Of a DNA stretch of 64,000 nt, positions 10,622-21,665 are shown in pieces. Every line of letters starts with the position of its first letter. The first letter of the stretch is position 1. Source of the DNA: Budorcas taxicolor (lineage: Eukaryota; Chordata; Mammalia; Artiodactyla; Bovidae); the NCBI RefSeq assembly GCF_023091745.1, contig NC_068935.1, forward strand, positions 2,991,001-3,055,000, in the 5' to 3' direction. The notes beneath the pieces are model-generated. The model worked only from the letters and a program-made list of their open reading frames with translations. It searched no databases and had not been told where the DNA came from. The position numbers were made by a program, and so were the translations under genes.

Positions 10622-11061
10622 TACCTTATACCCATCCTCCCTAATATCAACCAGTATCCACACTTTTTTTCCAGAAGGACTAGGACTAGAACTTCATGTG
10701 GGACCTACCCTGTGGTTGGTTGACCCTAAGCGAACTTTTCTGTTTCTTTTAGCAGTTCACAAGTGCCAGTTACTTCTCTCAAGCAAGAGGAGAGGGGACA
10801 GCCAGCAGTTGTGGGGTCCAGCTCTTTTGAAAGATAATGTACTGGTCTGGGAATGTCTTCCATGCCCAGGGCCAGCCCCTGTCTCTCATACACATATAGT
10901 TTGAATTCTTTCTGGAAATCAGGCAGGCCTAGGGCTTTTACCAAGTCCAAACTCCATCTGCTTGCCCCATTACATGCCAATGAATCCAAGAGACTGGTTT
11001 GAGGAAAGCAAGAGACTTTAAACAGAGAGGTAGCTGACTGAGCTGGCTCCTCAAAATACAC
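10622..11061 (-). pseudogene. ERV-B pol fragment: RT connection domain
   Basis: A 111-codon minus-strand frame (11061-10726) contains ALGLPDFQKEFKLYVYERQG and RPVHYLSKELDP, the gammaretroviral connection region between reverse transcriptase and RNase H. Some residues between ERQG and RPVHYLS are missing relative to the family pattern, so it carries an internal deletion. Beyond the stop, the reading continues recognisably to about 10640. Confidence 0.8.
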
Positions 11062-11101
11062 ATCTTGTCAGGGCACGGTTGCCAGTTTCTTTTAAGAGTC
11101 A

Positions 11102-11145
11102 GAGGAGGGGGGGGGTGGGGGAAAGGGGACAGGGGGGAAGTGAGG
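11102..11145 (+). repeat. G-rich tract
   Basis: Several G runs (G9, G5, G4, G6) within 45 bases, able in principle to form a G-quadruplex. Lies inside ERV-B. Confidence 0.7.
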
Positions 11146-11459
11146 AAACAACGTAAAAAGACTATTCAATCCTTGCAAATGTCCCCTAGAATGGCAAGCC
11201 TCAGGCAGGGGATGTGTTAGTTTCATTTCCTTAAAATCCCTGACAGGTGGACTGCTCAGGTTATCTCCCTAAGGTAGGTCATTATGAATGTTTATTATAA
11301 CAACAACAACAACAAAGAGTTAAAGTCACAGAAGATGATCCAGTGTAAATTTAAAATTAACTCTTTCAGATTATAGGGCCAGTGAAGTCATGAGTTTAAG
11401 TTTCAGAGTCTCCTAAGACTTTCAACAGTTGCCCGTTAAAAACAAAGCCTCAGAATCTG

Positions 11460-11560
11460 GACATTTTGAAGTATTTTGCAATTAACCCAAAGTTCGGTAT
11501 CCAAATGTGACAAAATCCTACCATTCCTAGGAAAGCCCTGGAGCTTTCAGCCGCTTTTTG
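11460..11560 (-). pseudogene. ERV-B pol fragment: RT thumb
   Basis: Minus-strand reading gives FLGMVGFCHIWIPNFG, the conserved thumb signature of gammaretroviral reverse transcriptase (FLG.aGfcr.WIPgf). The spacing to the next pol piece is larger than in an intact gene, and the palm with the active site is absent. Confidence 0.7.
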
Positions 11561-11937
11561 GTCTGTGCACTAGATTTAGTAATTTCCTAGTTTCTCTAAT
11601 TTTCAAAGAATCCATCATTTGGCCACCAACAGAGTATAAAAATACCTCTTTTAGGCCTAACAGGATCAAACACACAATAGAACAACTTACACAGATCAAA
11701 TAGAACATTTACATCTCAAAAACAATTAGAAATGTAAGTTTTCCCTTAGGAGTTCTTTGTTGAAAGTTACCAAGTCAGCAGTTTTTTTTTTTTTTTTTTC
11801 TTTTTTTTATCACCTTAACTATGCAGGCAATAAAAAAAGAGCTTCCTGGGGGGGGAAAAAAAAAAAAAAAACTTTTATGTGTGTGTGATCACCTTTAATT
11901 TCCAGTTAAGTAAATACTTGTCTTAACTATAAATAGA
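11561..11937 (-). other. ERV-B interior, unreadable
   Basis: Between the gag start and the RT thumb only about 380 bases remain, so most of gag, protease and RT are deleted. Contains a T-rich run (11781-11808) and G8A17-type runs near 11850. Confidence 0.5.
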
Positions 11938-12000
11938 TCACTCACTTAGGACTTTCCCTAGGGGACTCTGAGATGGAACTTCAGAGGAAGTGCTTCCCAT
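11938..12000 (-). pseudogene. ERV-B gag start (matrix N-terminus)
   Basis: An ATG at 12000 opens MGSTSSEVPSQSPLGKVL and meets a stop at 11940-11938 after 20 codons. Glycine at position 2 and the serine-rich start fit the myristoylation signal that targets gammaretroviral matrix to the membrane. The upstream 290 bases lack an LTR but fit a gag leader. Identification rests on the start motif and on pol in the same orientation. Confidence 0.6.
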
Positions 12001-12292
12001 TCTAGCTGGAGCAGTTCCTATCAGATGTCTGAATGCACAAGCCAAAGTAATCAAACCAACCAGACTAGCAGGAAGTCACCAAAAACAAAGCAAATGGCAA
12101 AGAGATGCCCACAAATCCAAAAATCAAATGTCAAGACAGCCCAAGTCCCACTAAGACTGTAATGCTTCTCCAAAGTGAGGCCTTGCAATCGGGGACCCCT
12201 TCCATAAGGAGAAACCCCCTATGCCTCAGCCCAGAGTTCCATGTTGAGTCAGCAGGTCAGTTTGATAAGGGCACAGCCCTATGGTAGGCATA
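12001..12292 (-). other. ERV-B leader region
   Basis: Non-coding sequence upstream of the gag start, with no primer-binding site or LTR visible before the L1 junction at about 12293. Confidence 0.45.
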
Positions 12293-12705
12293 CCAGAGGG
12301 ATTGCATTGAATTTATAGATTGCTTTGGGTAGTACACTCATTTTCACTATATTGATTCTTCCGATCCATGAACATGGTATATTTCTCCATCTATTTGTGT
12401 CCTCTTTGATTTTTTTCATCATTGTTTTATAGTTTTCTATATATAGGTCTTTTGTTTCTTTAGGTAGATATATTCCTAAGTATTTTATTATTTTCGTTGC
12501 AATGGTGAATGGAATTGTTTCCTTAATTTCTCTGTTTTCTCATTGTTAGTGTATAAGAATGCAAGGGATTTCTGTATGTTAATTTTATATCCTGCAACTT
12601 TACAATATTCATTTATTAGTTATAGTAGTTTTCTGGTAGAGTCTTTATCATGTCATCTGCAAACAGTGAGTGTTTGACTTCTTTTCCAATCTGGATTCCT
12701 TTTGG

Positions 12706-13748
12706 AAGAAATGAAGAACCCGAGGGTTAGTAGAAGGAAAGAAATTTTTAAAATCTGGGCAGAAATAAATGCAAAAGAAATAAAAGAGACCATAGCAAAA
12801 ATCAACAAAGCTAAAAGCTGGTTCTTTTAGAAGATAAATAAAATTGACAAACCATTAGCCAGACTCATCAAGAAATAAAGGGGGAATAATCAAATCAACA
12901 AAATTAGAAATGAAAATGGAGAAATCACAAGAGACAACATAGAAATACAAAGGATCATAAGAGATTACCATCAGCAACTATATGCCAATAAAATGGACAA
13001 CTTTGAAGAAATGGATGAATTCTTAGAAAAATATAACTTTCCAAAACTGAACCTGGAAGAAAAGGAAAATCTTAACCGACCCATCACAAGCATGGAAATT
13101 GAAACTGTAATCAGCAATCTTCCAGCAAACGAAGCCCAAGACCAGGCGGCTTCACAGCTGAATTTTACCAAAAATTTAGAGAAGAGCTAACACCTATCTT
13201 ATTCAAACTCTTCCAGAACATTGAAGATAAAGGTAAACTTCCAAACTAATTCTGTGAGGCCAACATCACCCTAATGCCAAAACCAGACAAAGATGCCACA
13301 CACACACACAACTACAGGCCAATATCACTGATGAACATAGATGCAAAAATCCTAAACAAAATTTTAGCAATCAGAATCCAACACCATATTAAAAAGATCA
13401 TACCTCATGACCAAGTGGGCTTTATCCCAGGAATGCAAGGATTCTTTAATATCTGCAAATCAATCAATGTAAGGTAATACACCACATTAACAAATTGAAA
13501 GATAAAAACCATATGATTATCTCAATAGATGCAGAGAAAACCTTTCACAAAATTCAACTTCCATTTATGATGAAAACTCTCCAGAAAGCAGGAATAGAAG
13601 GAACATACATCAACATAATAAAAGCTATATATGACAAACCCATAGCAAACATTATCCTCCATGGTGAAAAATTGAAAGCATTTCCCCTTAAGTCAGGAAC
13701 AAGGCAAGGGTGCCCAATATCACCACTACTATTCAACATAGTTTTGGA
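12706..13748 (+). pseudogene. L1 ORF2 fragment in inverted block
   Basis: Plus-strand frames 12993-13190, 13274-13477 and 13495-13800 are L1 ORF2 reverse-transcriptase pieces: the VISNLP.NEAQD region, then the conserved NYRPISLMNIDAKILNKIL block and SGTRQGCPISPLLFN just before the active site. The block is opposite to the rest of the L1 and overlaps in content with 13749-14265, so it is a duplicated inverted copy. Confidence 0.85.
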
Positions 13749-15990
13749 CGTTTTGTTGAGGATTTTTGCATCTATGTTCATCAGTGGCATTGGCCTGTAA
13801 TTTTCTTTTTTTGTGGCATCTTTTTCTGGTTTTGGTATCAGGGTGACTATAGCCTTGTAGAAAGAGTTTTGGAGTTTTCCTTCCTCTGCGATTTTCTGGA
13901 ATATTTTAAGCAGGATAGATGTTAGGTCTTCTCTAAACTTTTGCTAAAATTAGACTCTGAAGGCATCTGGACCTTGACTTTTGTTTTTGGAAGATTTTTG
14001 ATTACCATTTTGAATTCTGTGCCTGTGATTGGTCTGTTCACATTTTCTATTTCTTCCTGGTTCAGTTAAGGTAGGTTATATTTTTATAAGAATTTGTCCA
14101 TTTCTTCCAGGTTGTCAATTTTATTGGCATACAGTTGCTCATAGTGGTCTCTTATGATCCATCGTTTTTCTATGCTGTCTTTTGTAACTACTTTGTCATT
14201 TCTAATTTTAATGATCTGAGTCTTCTCTCTTTTTTTCTTGAGAAGTCTAGCTAATAGTTTCTTTTCTCATCTCAAAAAGCAAACAAACAAACAAACAAAA
14301 AACAGCTTTCAGCTTTATTGCGCTTTGCTATATTCTCCTTCCTTTCTCTTTCATTTATTTCCGCTCTGAATTTTATGATTTCGTACCTTCTACTAACTTT
14401 GAGGGGTTTTAAAAATTATTTTTCTAGTTGCTTTAAGTGTAAGGTTGCATCGTTTATTTGATGTTTCTCTTGTTTCTTAAGGTAGGCTTGTATTGCTATC
14501 AACTTCCTTCTTAGTACTGCTTTCTTTGCATCCCATAGGTTTTGAGTTATCATGTTTTCATTGTCATTTGTTTTTATGTATATTTTAATTTACTTTTTTG
14601 TTTCTTCAGTGGTGTGTTGTTTATTCTGAAGCATATTGCTTAGCTTCCATGTGTTTGTGTTTTTGTAGTTTTTTTTTTTTTCTTCAGTTCATATTTAATC
14701 TTATAGCTTTGTGGTCAGAAAAGATGCTTGAAAAGATTTCAGTTTTTTAAAATTTACCAAGGCTTGATTTGTGACCCAAGATCTGATCTATCCTGGAGAA
14801 TGTTCCATTTTCACTTGAGAAAAAAGTGAAATCTTCTGTTTTTTTCATGAAATGCCCTGTATATATCAGATCCAACTGGTCTGATATATTGTTTCAAGCT
14901 TTTGTTTCCTTATTAACTTTCTGTCTGGATCATCTGTCCATTGGTGTGAGTGGGATATTTAAATCTCCCACTATCATTGTGTTACTGTTGAGTTCCCCTT
15001 TAATAGATGTTAACATTTGCCTTATGTATTGAGGTGCTCCTATGCTGGGTGCATTTATAATTATCATATCTTCTTGGATTGACCCCTTGATCATTATGTA
15101 GTGTCCTTCCTTGTCTCTTGTAATAGTCTTTATTTTAAAGTCTAATTTGTCTAATATAAATATTATTTCCAGACAGATGATCTAGAAAATTAATAAGGAT
15201 TTTAATAAACTTCCTGGATTGGGTGGCTGTTTATTTTCCCATGTTAAGAAAGTTTTTGACTATAATATCCTCAAATTTTTTCTCCTGCTTGCTTTTGATA
15301 TCTATTTGCATGGAATATCTTTTTCCTACCCCTCATTTTCAGTCTGTGTATGTCCCTAGGTCTGAGGTAGGTCTCTTAAGGACAGAATATATAGTGAATG
15401 GTCTTGCTTTTGTATCCATTCAGTGAATCTGTGTCTTTTGGTTGGAGCATTTAGTCCATTTACATTTAAGGTGATTATTGATTTGTGTGATCCTATTACC
15501 ATTTACTGTATTGCTTTCAGTTTGTTTTCGTAAGACATTTCTTTCTCTTGCATTTCCTACCTAGAGAAATTCTTTTAGCATTTGTTGTAATGTTGGTTTG
15601 GTGGTGCTGAATTCTCTTAATTTTTGCTTTTCTCTAAAGCTTTTGGTTTCTCCTTCAAATCTGAATGAGATCCTTGCTGTATAGAGTAATCTTGGTTGTA
15701 GTTTTTTTCTTCCTTTCATCATTTTAAGTAGATCCTGCCACTCCTTTCTGTCCTGCAGAGTTTCTGTTGAAAGACAAGCTGTAAAACTTATGGGGATCCA
15801 CTTGTATGTTACTTGTAGCTTTTCCTTTGCTGATTTTATTTTATTTTTCCTTTGCTGATTTTAATATTTGTTCTTTGTATATAATATTTGTTAGTTTGAT
15901 TAATATATATCTTGATGTGTTTCTCTTTGGGTTTATCCTGTATGGGACTCTCTGAAGTTCCTGGATTGGGTTGATATTTATTTTCCCATT
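13749..15990 (-). pseudogene. L1 ORF2 N-terminal and endonuclease region
   Basis: Antisense L1 landmarks in order: the reverse complement of the NIDAKIL block (13749-13790), the linker, then the endonuclease region around 14940-15430. Many stops. A segment of about 75 bases at 15210-15285 is duplicated from the part split between 15955-15990 and 16673-16712. Confidence 0.7.
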
Positions 15991-16662
15991 AAAAAAATAT
16001 ATATATTTTTTTTTATTGAAGGATAATTGCTTTACAGAATTTTGTTGTTTTTTGTCAAACCTCAACGTGAATCAACCATAGGTATACACATATCCCCTCC
16101 GTTCTGAAACTCCCTCCCATCTCCCTCCCCATCTCACCCCTCTAGGTTGACACAGAGCCCCTGTTTGAGTTTCCTGACCCATACAGCAAATTCCTGTTTG
16201 CTATCTATTTTAAACATTGTAATGTAAGTTTCCATGTTACTGTTTCCATACATCTCACCCTCTCTTCTTCTCTCCCAATTTCCATATGTCTATTCTCTAT
16301 GTCTTTTTCTCCACTGCTGTCCTGTAAAAAGTTCTTCAGTACCATTTTTCTAGATTCCATATATATGCATGAGAATATGATGTTTATCTTACTCTTTCTG
16401 ACATACTTCACTCTGTATAATAGGTTCTAGGTTCATCTGCCTCATTAGAACTGATCCCAATGTGTTCCTTTTTATGGCTGAGTACTATTCCATTGTGCGT
16501 ATGTACCACAACTTCTTTACCCATTCATCTGTCTATGGGCATCTAGGTTGTTTCCATGTTCTAGCTATTGTAAATAGTGCTGCAATGAACAATGGGATGC
16601 ATATGTCTTTTTCAATTTTGGTTTCCTCAGACTATATGCCTAGGAGTAGGATTCTTGGGTTC
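15991..16662 (-). mobile_element. young L1 3' fragment inserted in the older L1
   Basis: Starts with an A/T tract, then the ruminant L1 3' UTR and end of ORF2 in reverse complement (TTGAAGGATAATTGCTTTAC, later GCTGCAATGAACAATGGGAT). Flanked by the 10-bp duplication TTTTCCCATT at 15981-15990 and 16663-16672. 5'-truncated. Confidence 0.92.
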
Positions 16663-17254
16663 TTTTCCCATTTTAAGAAAGTTTTTGACTACAATATTCT
16701 CAAATATTTTCTCATACCATGTCCTTTGTTCTTCTTCAGGGACACATAAGATTCTAAAGTTGGTACCCTTAATGTTGTCCCAGAGGTCTCTGAGAATGTC
16801 CTCAATTCCTTTTTATTCTTTTCTGTTTATTCTGCTCTGCTTCGTTTTTTTCCACAATTTTCTCTTCCAGCACACTTATCCAATCTTCTGCCTCAGATAT
16901 TCCATTATTGGTTACCTCTACTGTATTTGTAATCTCAGTTATTGTGTTGTTCATTGCTGACTGTCTATTTTTCTAGGTCCTTAAACATCGTTAAACATTT
17001 ATGGTATCTTCTCGATCTGTGCCTCCAGTCTATTTATCTTTGCCTCTGTGTTTTATTTCCAAGGTTTTAGATCATCTTTACTATCACTGAATTCTGAATT
17101 ATTTTTCAAGTAAATTGCTTATTTTCTTTTCATTTTTTTGGTCTTGTGGGTTTTTACCATGTTCCTTCATCTGCTCCAAGTTTCTATGTCTTTTCATTTT
17201 GTTTAATTTACTGTGTTTGGGGTCTCCTTTCTGCAGGCTAGGGGATAATTTTTT

Positions 17255-18512
17255 GTTCAGTCACTCAGTCATGTCTGACTCTTTGTGAACCCATGAAATG
17301 CAGCACACCAGGCTTCCTTGTCTTTCACTATCTCCTGCAGTTTGCTTCAACTCATGTCCATTAAGTCAATGATGCCATCCAACAATCTCATCCTCTGTTG
17401 CCCCCTTCTCCTCCTCAGTCTTTCCAAATGTCAGGGCCTTTTCCTATGAGTCAGCTCTTCACATCAGGCGACCAAATTATTGAAGCTTTAGCTTGAGCAT
17501 TACTCCTTCTGATGAATACTCAGGGTTAATTTCATTTAGGATTTACTTGTTTGATCTCCTTGCTATCCTAGGAACCCTCAAAAGTCTTTTCCAGCACCAC
17601 AGTTCAAAAGTATCAATTATTTCGTGTTCATCCTTTCTTATGGGTCAACTCTCCCATCCACACATGACTATTGGAAAAACCATAGCTTTGACTATATGGA
17701 TCTTTGTCAGCAAAGAAGGATCTCTTCTTTTGAATATGGGATCTAGGTTTGTCATAGCTTTTCTTCTAAGGATCAAGTGGCTTTTAATTTCATGGCTGTA
17801 GTCACTGTACACAGTGATTTTGGAGACCAAGAAAATAAAGTACGTTACTATTTACATTTTTTCCCCATCTATTTTCCATGAAGTAATGGGACCAGATGCC
17901 ATAATCTTCATTTTTGGAGTGTTGAGTTTTAATACAGCTTTTTCACTCTCTCATTTCACCTTAATCAAGAAGATCTTTAGCTCTCCTTCACTTTCTGCCA
18001 TGAGGGTGTTGTCATTTGCATATCTGAGGTTATTGATATTTCTCCTGGCAATCTTAATTCAAGCTTGAGCTTCATCCAACCTGGCATTCCACATGATGTA
18101 TTCTGAATATATGTTAAATAATCAGGTGACAATATACAGCCTTGATGTACTCTTTTCCCAGTTTGGAACCAGTCCACTGTTTCATGTCTGGTTCCAGCTG
18201 TTGCTTCTTGACCTGCATCCAGGTTTCTCAGGAGGCAGGCAAGGTGGTCTGGTATTCCCATCTCTTTAAGAATTTTCCACAGTTTGTTGTGATTCACAGA
18301 GTCAAAGACTTTAATGTAATCAGTGAAGAAGAAGTAGAAGTAGATGTTTTTCTGAAATTCTTCTGCTTCTTTTAATGACCCAATGGATGTTGGAAATTTG
18401 ATCTCTGGTTCCTCTGACTTTTTTAAACCTAGCTTGTACATCTGGAAATTCTTGGTTCAGATACTGTTGAAGCCTCTCTTGAAGGGTTTTTAGCATCACC
18501 TTACTATCATGT
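17255..18512 (-). mobile_element. BovB LINE, older, inserted in L1
   Basis: Reverse-complement BovB from the tail (GTTCAGTCACTCAGTCATG) to the reverse transcriptase N-terminal part. Frame 18441-17977 retains FDSVNHNKLWKILKEMGIPD; the active-site frame is broken. More diverged than the BovBs at 8976 or 42302. L1 sequence lies on both sides. Confidence 0.92.
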
Positions 18513-19056
18513 CATAGTTCCTCTTATTTGTGGATTCTGCCACTGTGGGTGGAGTTGAACCAGTTCCCTGTTAAAGTTTCCTGGGTGGGAGTAATTGTGT
18601 CTGTTCTCTTGTGTGCAAATCTGAATCTTGTCTCTTTGAGGGCAGTTCTGTGTCCAATAGTGTGTTTTGAGGTGTCTATGGGCTTGGTATGGCTTTGGGT
18701 AGCCTTTCTATTAATGGGATAAGTTTTGTTCCTGTTTGCTAATGATTTGGTATGTGGCATTCAGCACTGGATCTTGGCCTTTTGGTGGGTCTTGATCTTA
18801 TTGTTGAGATGGAGGCTTTTGGAAGAGCTCTCTTTGATTAATGTCCCATGTGATCAGGAGTTCTCAGGTGGTTCAAAGTCCTGGACTTGGGTCTCCACCT
18901 CAGGGGTCCAAGCTCAGCCCCTTACTGTAGCACCAAGACTTCACAGGTCTCACAACACAGAAAACAAAATCCCAGGACTAGTGGTTAGATAGCCAATAGC
19001 CAAGATTACTCAAAGATACTTGTGCACTTACAATGAGAAAACAGAAAAAAAAGAGC

Positions 19057-19074
19057 GGGGGGGGGGGGGGGGGG
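19057..19074 (+). repeat. G18 homopolymer
   Basis: Uninterrupted run of about 18 G followed by GAGGGTGGGG. Candidate G-quadruplex; also a typical site of sequencing length error. Confidence 0.75.
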
Positions 19075-19117
19075 TGAGGGTGGGGAGAGATAAAAACAGG
19101 AGTCAAAAAAGGTGAAT

Positions 19118-19630
19118 GTAAACAAACCCCTAAGTGTAAATGTATACTAAAAACTAGACTAGCAAAAATACAAAATCAAATGCATGGGGAAAATGCAGTA
19201 TAATTAAATAGTACTTTAAAAATAGGGAGAAAGTAAAATGAATTTATTTAAATATGTTTTAAAATGGAAAAAGTCAGTTATAAAATATAAATTAAAGGGA
19301 TAATTGAGAAAGAACATCATGAGAAGAATATGAAGAAAAAAAAAAAAAAGGATTAAAACAAGTCGTTCCTTGAGAGGACTCAAGCCAGTAAACAAACCCC
19401 TAAGTGAAAATGAACACTAAAAACTCAATTAGCGAAACTATAAAATCAAAACATGGAAAAATGCAATATAACTAAATAGCAATGAAAAAGTAGGAAATAA
19501 ATAAAATGAATTTATTTTAAAAATAATATGTTTTTAAAATGGAAAAATTAAGTTATAAAAAATTAAAAGAATAATAAAGAAAGAATGGCATGAAAACAAT
19601 ATGAAAAAGGAAAAAAAAAACAGGAAAAAT
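19118..19630. repeat. tandem duplication of about 270 bp in L1 5' UTR
   Basis: The unit beginning GTAAACAAACCCCTAAGTG occurs at about 19118 and again at 19388. The two units can be followed for about 240-270 bases with many small differences (shared AAAATGAATTTATTT, ATGGAAAAA, poly-A). Diverged, so the duplication is old or family-wide. Confidence 0.8.
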
Positions 19631-20943
19631 ATATATAACGTGGTAGTTCCACTTCCTCCTCTTAGGAGGCCCTCCAATGTTGGACTGTTCTCTGGATCTG
19701 CTGTGGGGATAGATTAGACTCTAATCTGGCCCTCCTACTGTATGCACTTGCCTCTATTGCCCATGGTTGCAGAGGTAGGGCTTTTCTTTTGTGTAAACTC
19801 TCACTGTCCTTTTATATATTCCATAGACAGAGTCTACCTATATTGATCATGTGGATTTAATCTGCAGCTTGTACAGCTGGTGGAAAGGTTTTTGATCCTC
19901 TTCATTACCCCCTCTGCCCTTGGAGTTCATTGTGGATTTATCGCCACCTCTGCATGTGGGTCATCTACAGGAACTTGTTTCTGAGGCTGCCCAAAGGACT
20001 TGGGTCTGCCCCTGTGATGACTGGGTGTGGCAGTGGCACAGCTGCTTGGATTGAGGGGAATCTAGTGGTGCCAGATGTGAAGACAAGCCAGCAGCCACGG
20101 GAGCAGGAGATAAGGCACTATTAGAGCCTTTTTCTAGCCTCTGGCAGCTTTCATTCAAAGGGGTTCCCTGGCTGGTCCTTCTTCATTGTTTGGCACAGTA
20201 AGCACTCAAAGAGCACCCCGGGCTGGGGTCCTTCTCTATTACTTGGTGCATCAGGCACTCAAAGGGCTGCTCTCTCTGAGGTCTTTCTCTTGTTCAGCTG
20301 CAGGCACTGGCATGGTGGGAGAGAGAGAGACTACAGTGATGGCTCCACCCCATGTGTGTGACTCAGCAGTATCACCCTGCCTCCATAGCTGCCTGGCTTT
20401 CCTCCAAGGGCATTCTCTGAAATAGTTTCTTCCCTCATGTCCACTTGGACCATCTTCCTACAGTCAACAGCAGTCCTTACTGCCCTAAGATTGTTATCAA
20501 TCCCTTCACCCCAGCTCCTAGCCACAACATGTACCAGGGGAATCTGTCTCCCTGTCCAGGTTATGTAGGACTGTGGTACTGATTGTTTGTGTGGTTCTCA
20601 CTCCCTTCAGACTGTCACAGATAGCTGCTTCACTCTCCAACAGTCTCAGATGCCTCTCTTGGATCTCAAACGATTGCTCTGATGTGGGGAATTTCACCCC
20701 TGCTTTAGTTCCTTCACCTTTAGTGTGCAGGTCCAGTCCCATTCAATCCTCTTTTTCCCTTCCTTCCTTCATCCTATTGAGTATTGCATGGGTCTATATA
20801 TTTCTTTCTGGTGGTCAGGGACTCCTACCAGCTCTCTGCTGGTGCTCTGTGAGATCCTCTGCATCTGAAGATGTATTCCTGATGCATCCACGGAGAAAGA
20901 AGTAGTCCACATCCACCTACACATCTGCTATCTTGTCACCCTC

Positions 20944-21500
20944 TACCAATATTTGTACTTTATGTTCTTTCTTCATGCCTCATGTTCTGAGATTCCATTA
21001 TCATTTCTCTCTCTGATTCAAGCATGTCTTTTAATGATATTTTTAGAAGTAGGTCTCTTGTAAACATATCCTCTTACCTGTCCTTTATCTGAAATTTTTC
21101 TTGATTTTCCTACATTATTAAAGGATAATTCAGCAGAATATAGAATTTTGGCTAACAGATTTTTCTTTCACCACGTAAAGAATATAGTACCCATTCTAAC
21201 TTCCATATTGTCTGATGAGAAATGCTATCATTTGAATTATTTTTCAACTATAGGTAAAATTTTATCTTGCTGATTAGGGTTTTCTCTCTTAACAACTTTC
21301 ATATACAACACAAGGCAGAATAAATTATCATGTTGGACATTACATCCCATGTATTTATCTTATAACTGAAAGCTTGTACCTGTTGACTATCCCCGCCTCT
21401 GGAACTCACTGCTGTGCCAATTTTTCAAGTCCCAAGGTCCCTAGCCCTAGTGTCCTTTTCCTTTCTACTTTTCGTAACTTTGCTTTATGTGTAATACTCA
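20944..21500 (-). mobile_element. ancient L1M-like fragment
   Basis: Decayed antisense L1-like text, for example AGTAGGTCTCTTGTAAACAT near 21048 and ATAGAATTTTGGCTAACAG near 21141. Boundaries and subfamily are uncertain. Confidence 0.4.
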
Positions 21501-21564
21501 TGGTTTTTAGGTGCACATAGTAGGAGATATTTCATCTTATTCTGGAACAGGAAGTCACTATAAT

Positions 21565-21665
21565 CTCGTGAAGTTTTATTAACATTAAATGGGCTAATGT
21601 GTATAAAGTACTTAAGACAGTGCTGACACATATTATGTGTTCAATTAACATTTACATTACTTGTT
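21565..21665 (+). mobile_element. MIR SINE (3' part)
   Basis: ATTAAATGGGCTAATGTGTA, then AAGTACTTAAGACAGTGCTG and a decayed CACATA...TGTTCAATTAAC match the MIR 3' half in order. Confidence 0.75.

Larger units (their letters stand above)
8755..12292 (-). mobile_element. ERV-B: dismembered class I endogenous retrovirus
   Basis: Minus-strand retroviral pieces occur in proviral order from right to left: leader (12292-12001), gag start (12000-11938), RT thumb (about 11560-11460), connection/RNase H (11061-10622, 10218-10062 and about 8975-8840). They are separated by internal deletions and by a BovB, a Bov-tA and an LTR. The piece order and gamma-type motifs make one provirus the simplest reading. 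Neither flanking LTR is visible: the right end is cut at the L1 junction near 12293. Nothing can be expressed as a full product. Confidence 0.72.
12297..20943 (-). mobile_element. ruminant L1, rearranged, 3' end missing
   Basis: Minus-strand L1 from ORF2 through endonuclease, ORF1 region and a long 5' UTR. Internal structure: 12297-12705 minus (ORF2), 12706-13748 plus (inverted ORF2 block), 13749-15990 minus (ORF2 N-terminal part, endonuclease and upstream), a younger L1 at 15991-16662, 16673-17254 minus, a BovB at 17255-18512, and 18513-20943 minus (5' UTR). The 3' end, poly-A tail and target duplication are absent at the left. No reading frame is intact. Confidence 0.82.
18513..20943 (-). 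promoter_or_regulatory. L1 5' UTR (internal promoter region)
   Basis: About 2.4 kb upstream of the L1 coding part in L1 sense, GC-richer at its outer end and A/T-rich in the middle. The far end (20943 to about 20700) carries the start of the L1 transcript: the reverse complement of 20870-20943 contains GACAAGATAGCAGATGTG and a stretch leading to TCCCTGACCACCAGAAAGAAA. L1 5' UTRs hold an internal Pol II promoter; activity is not shown here. Confidence 0.68.

Noticed and set aside
20573..20905. 110-codon frame on the plus strand
   Set aside because: Antisense to the L1 5' UTR; no family resemblance.
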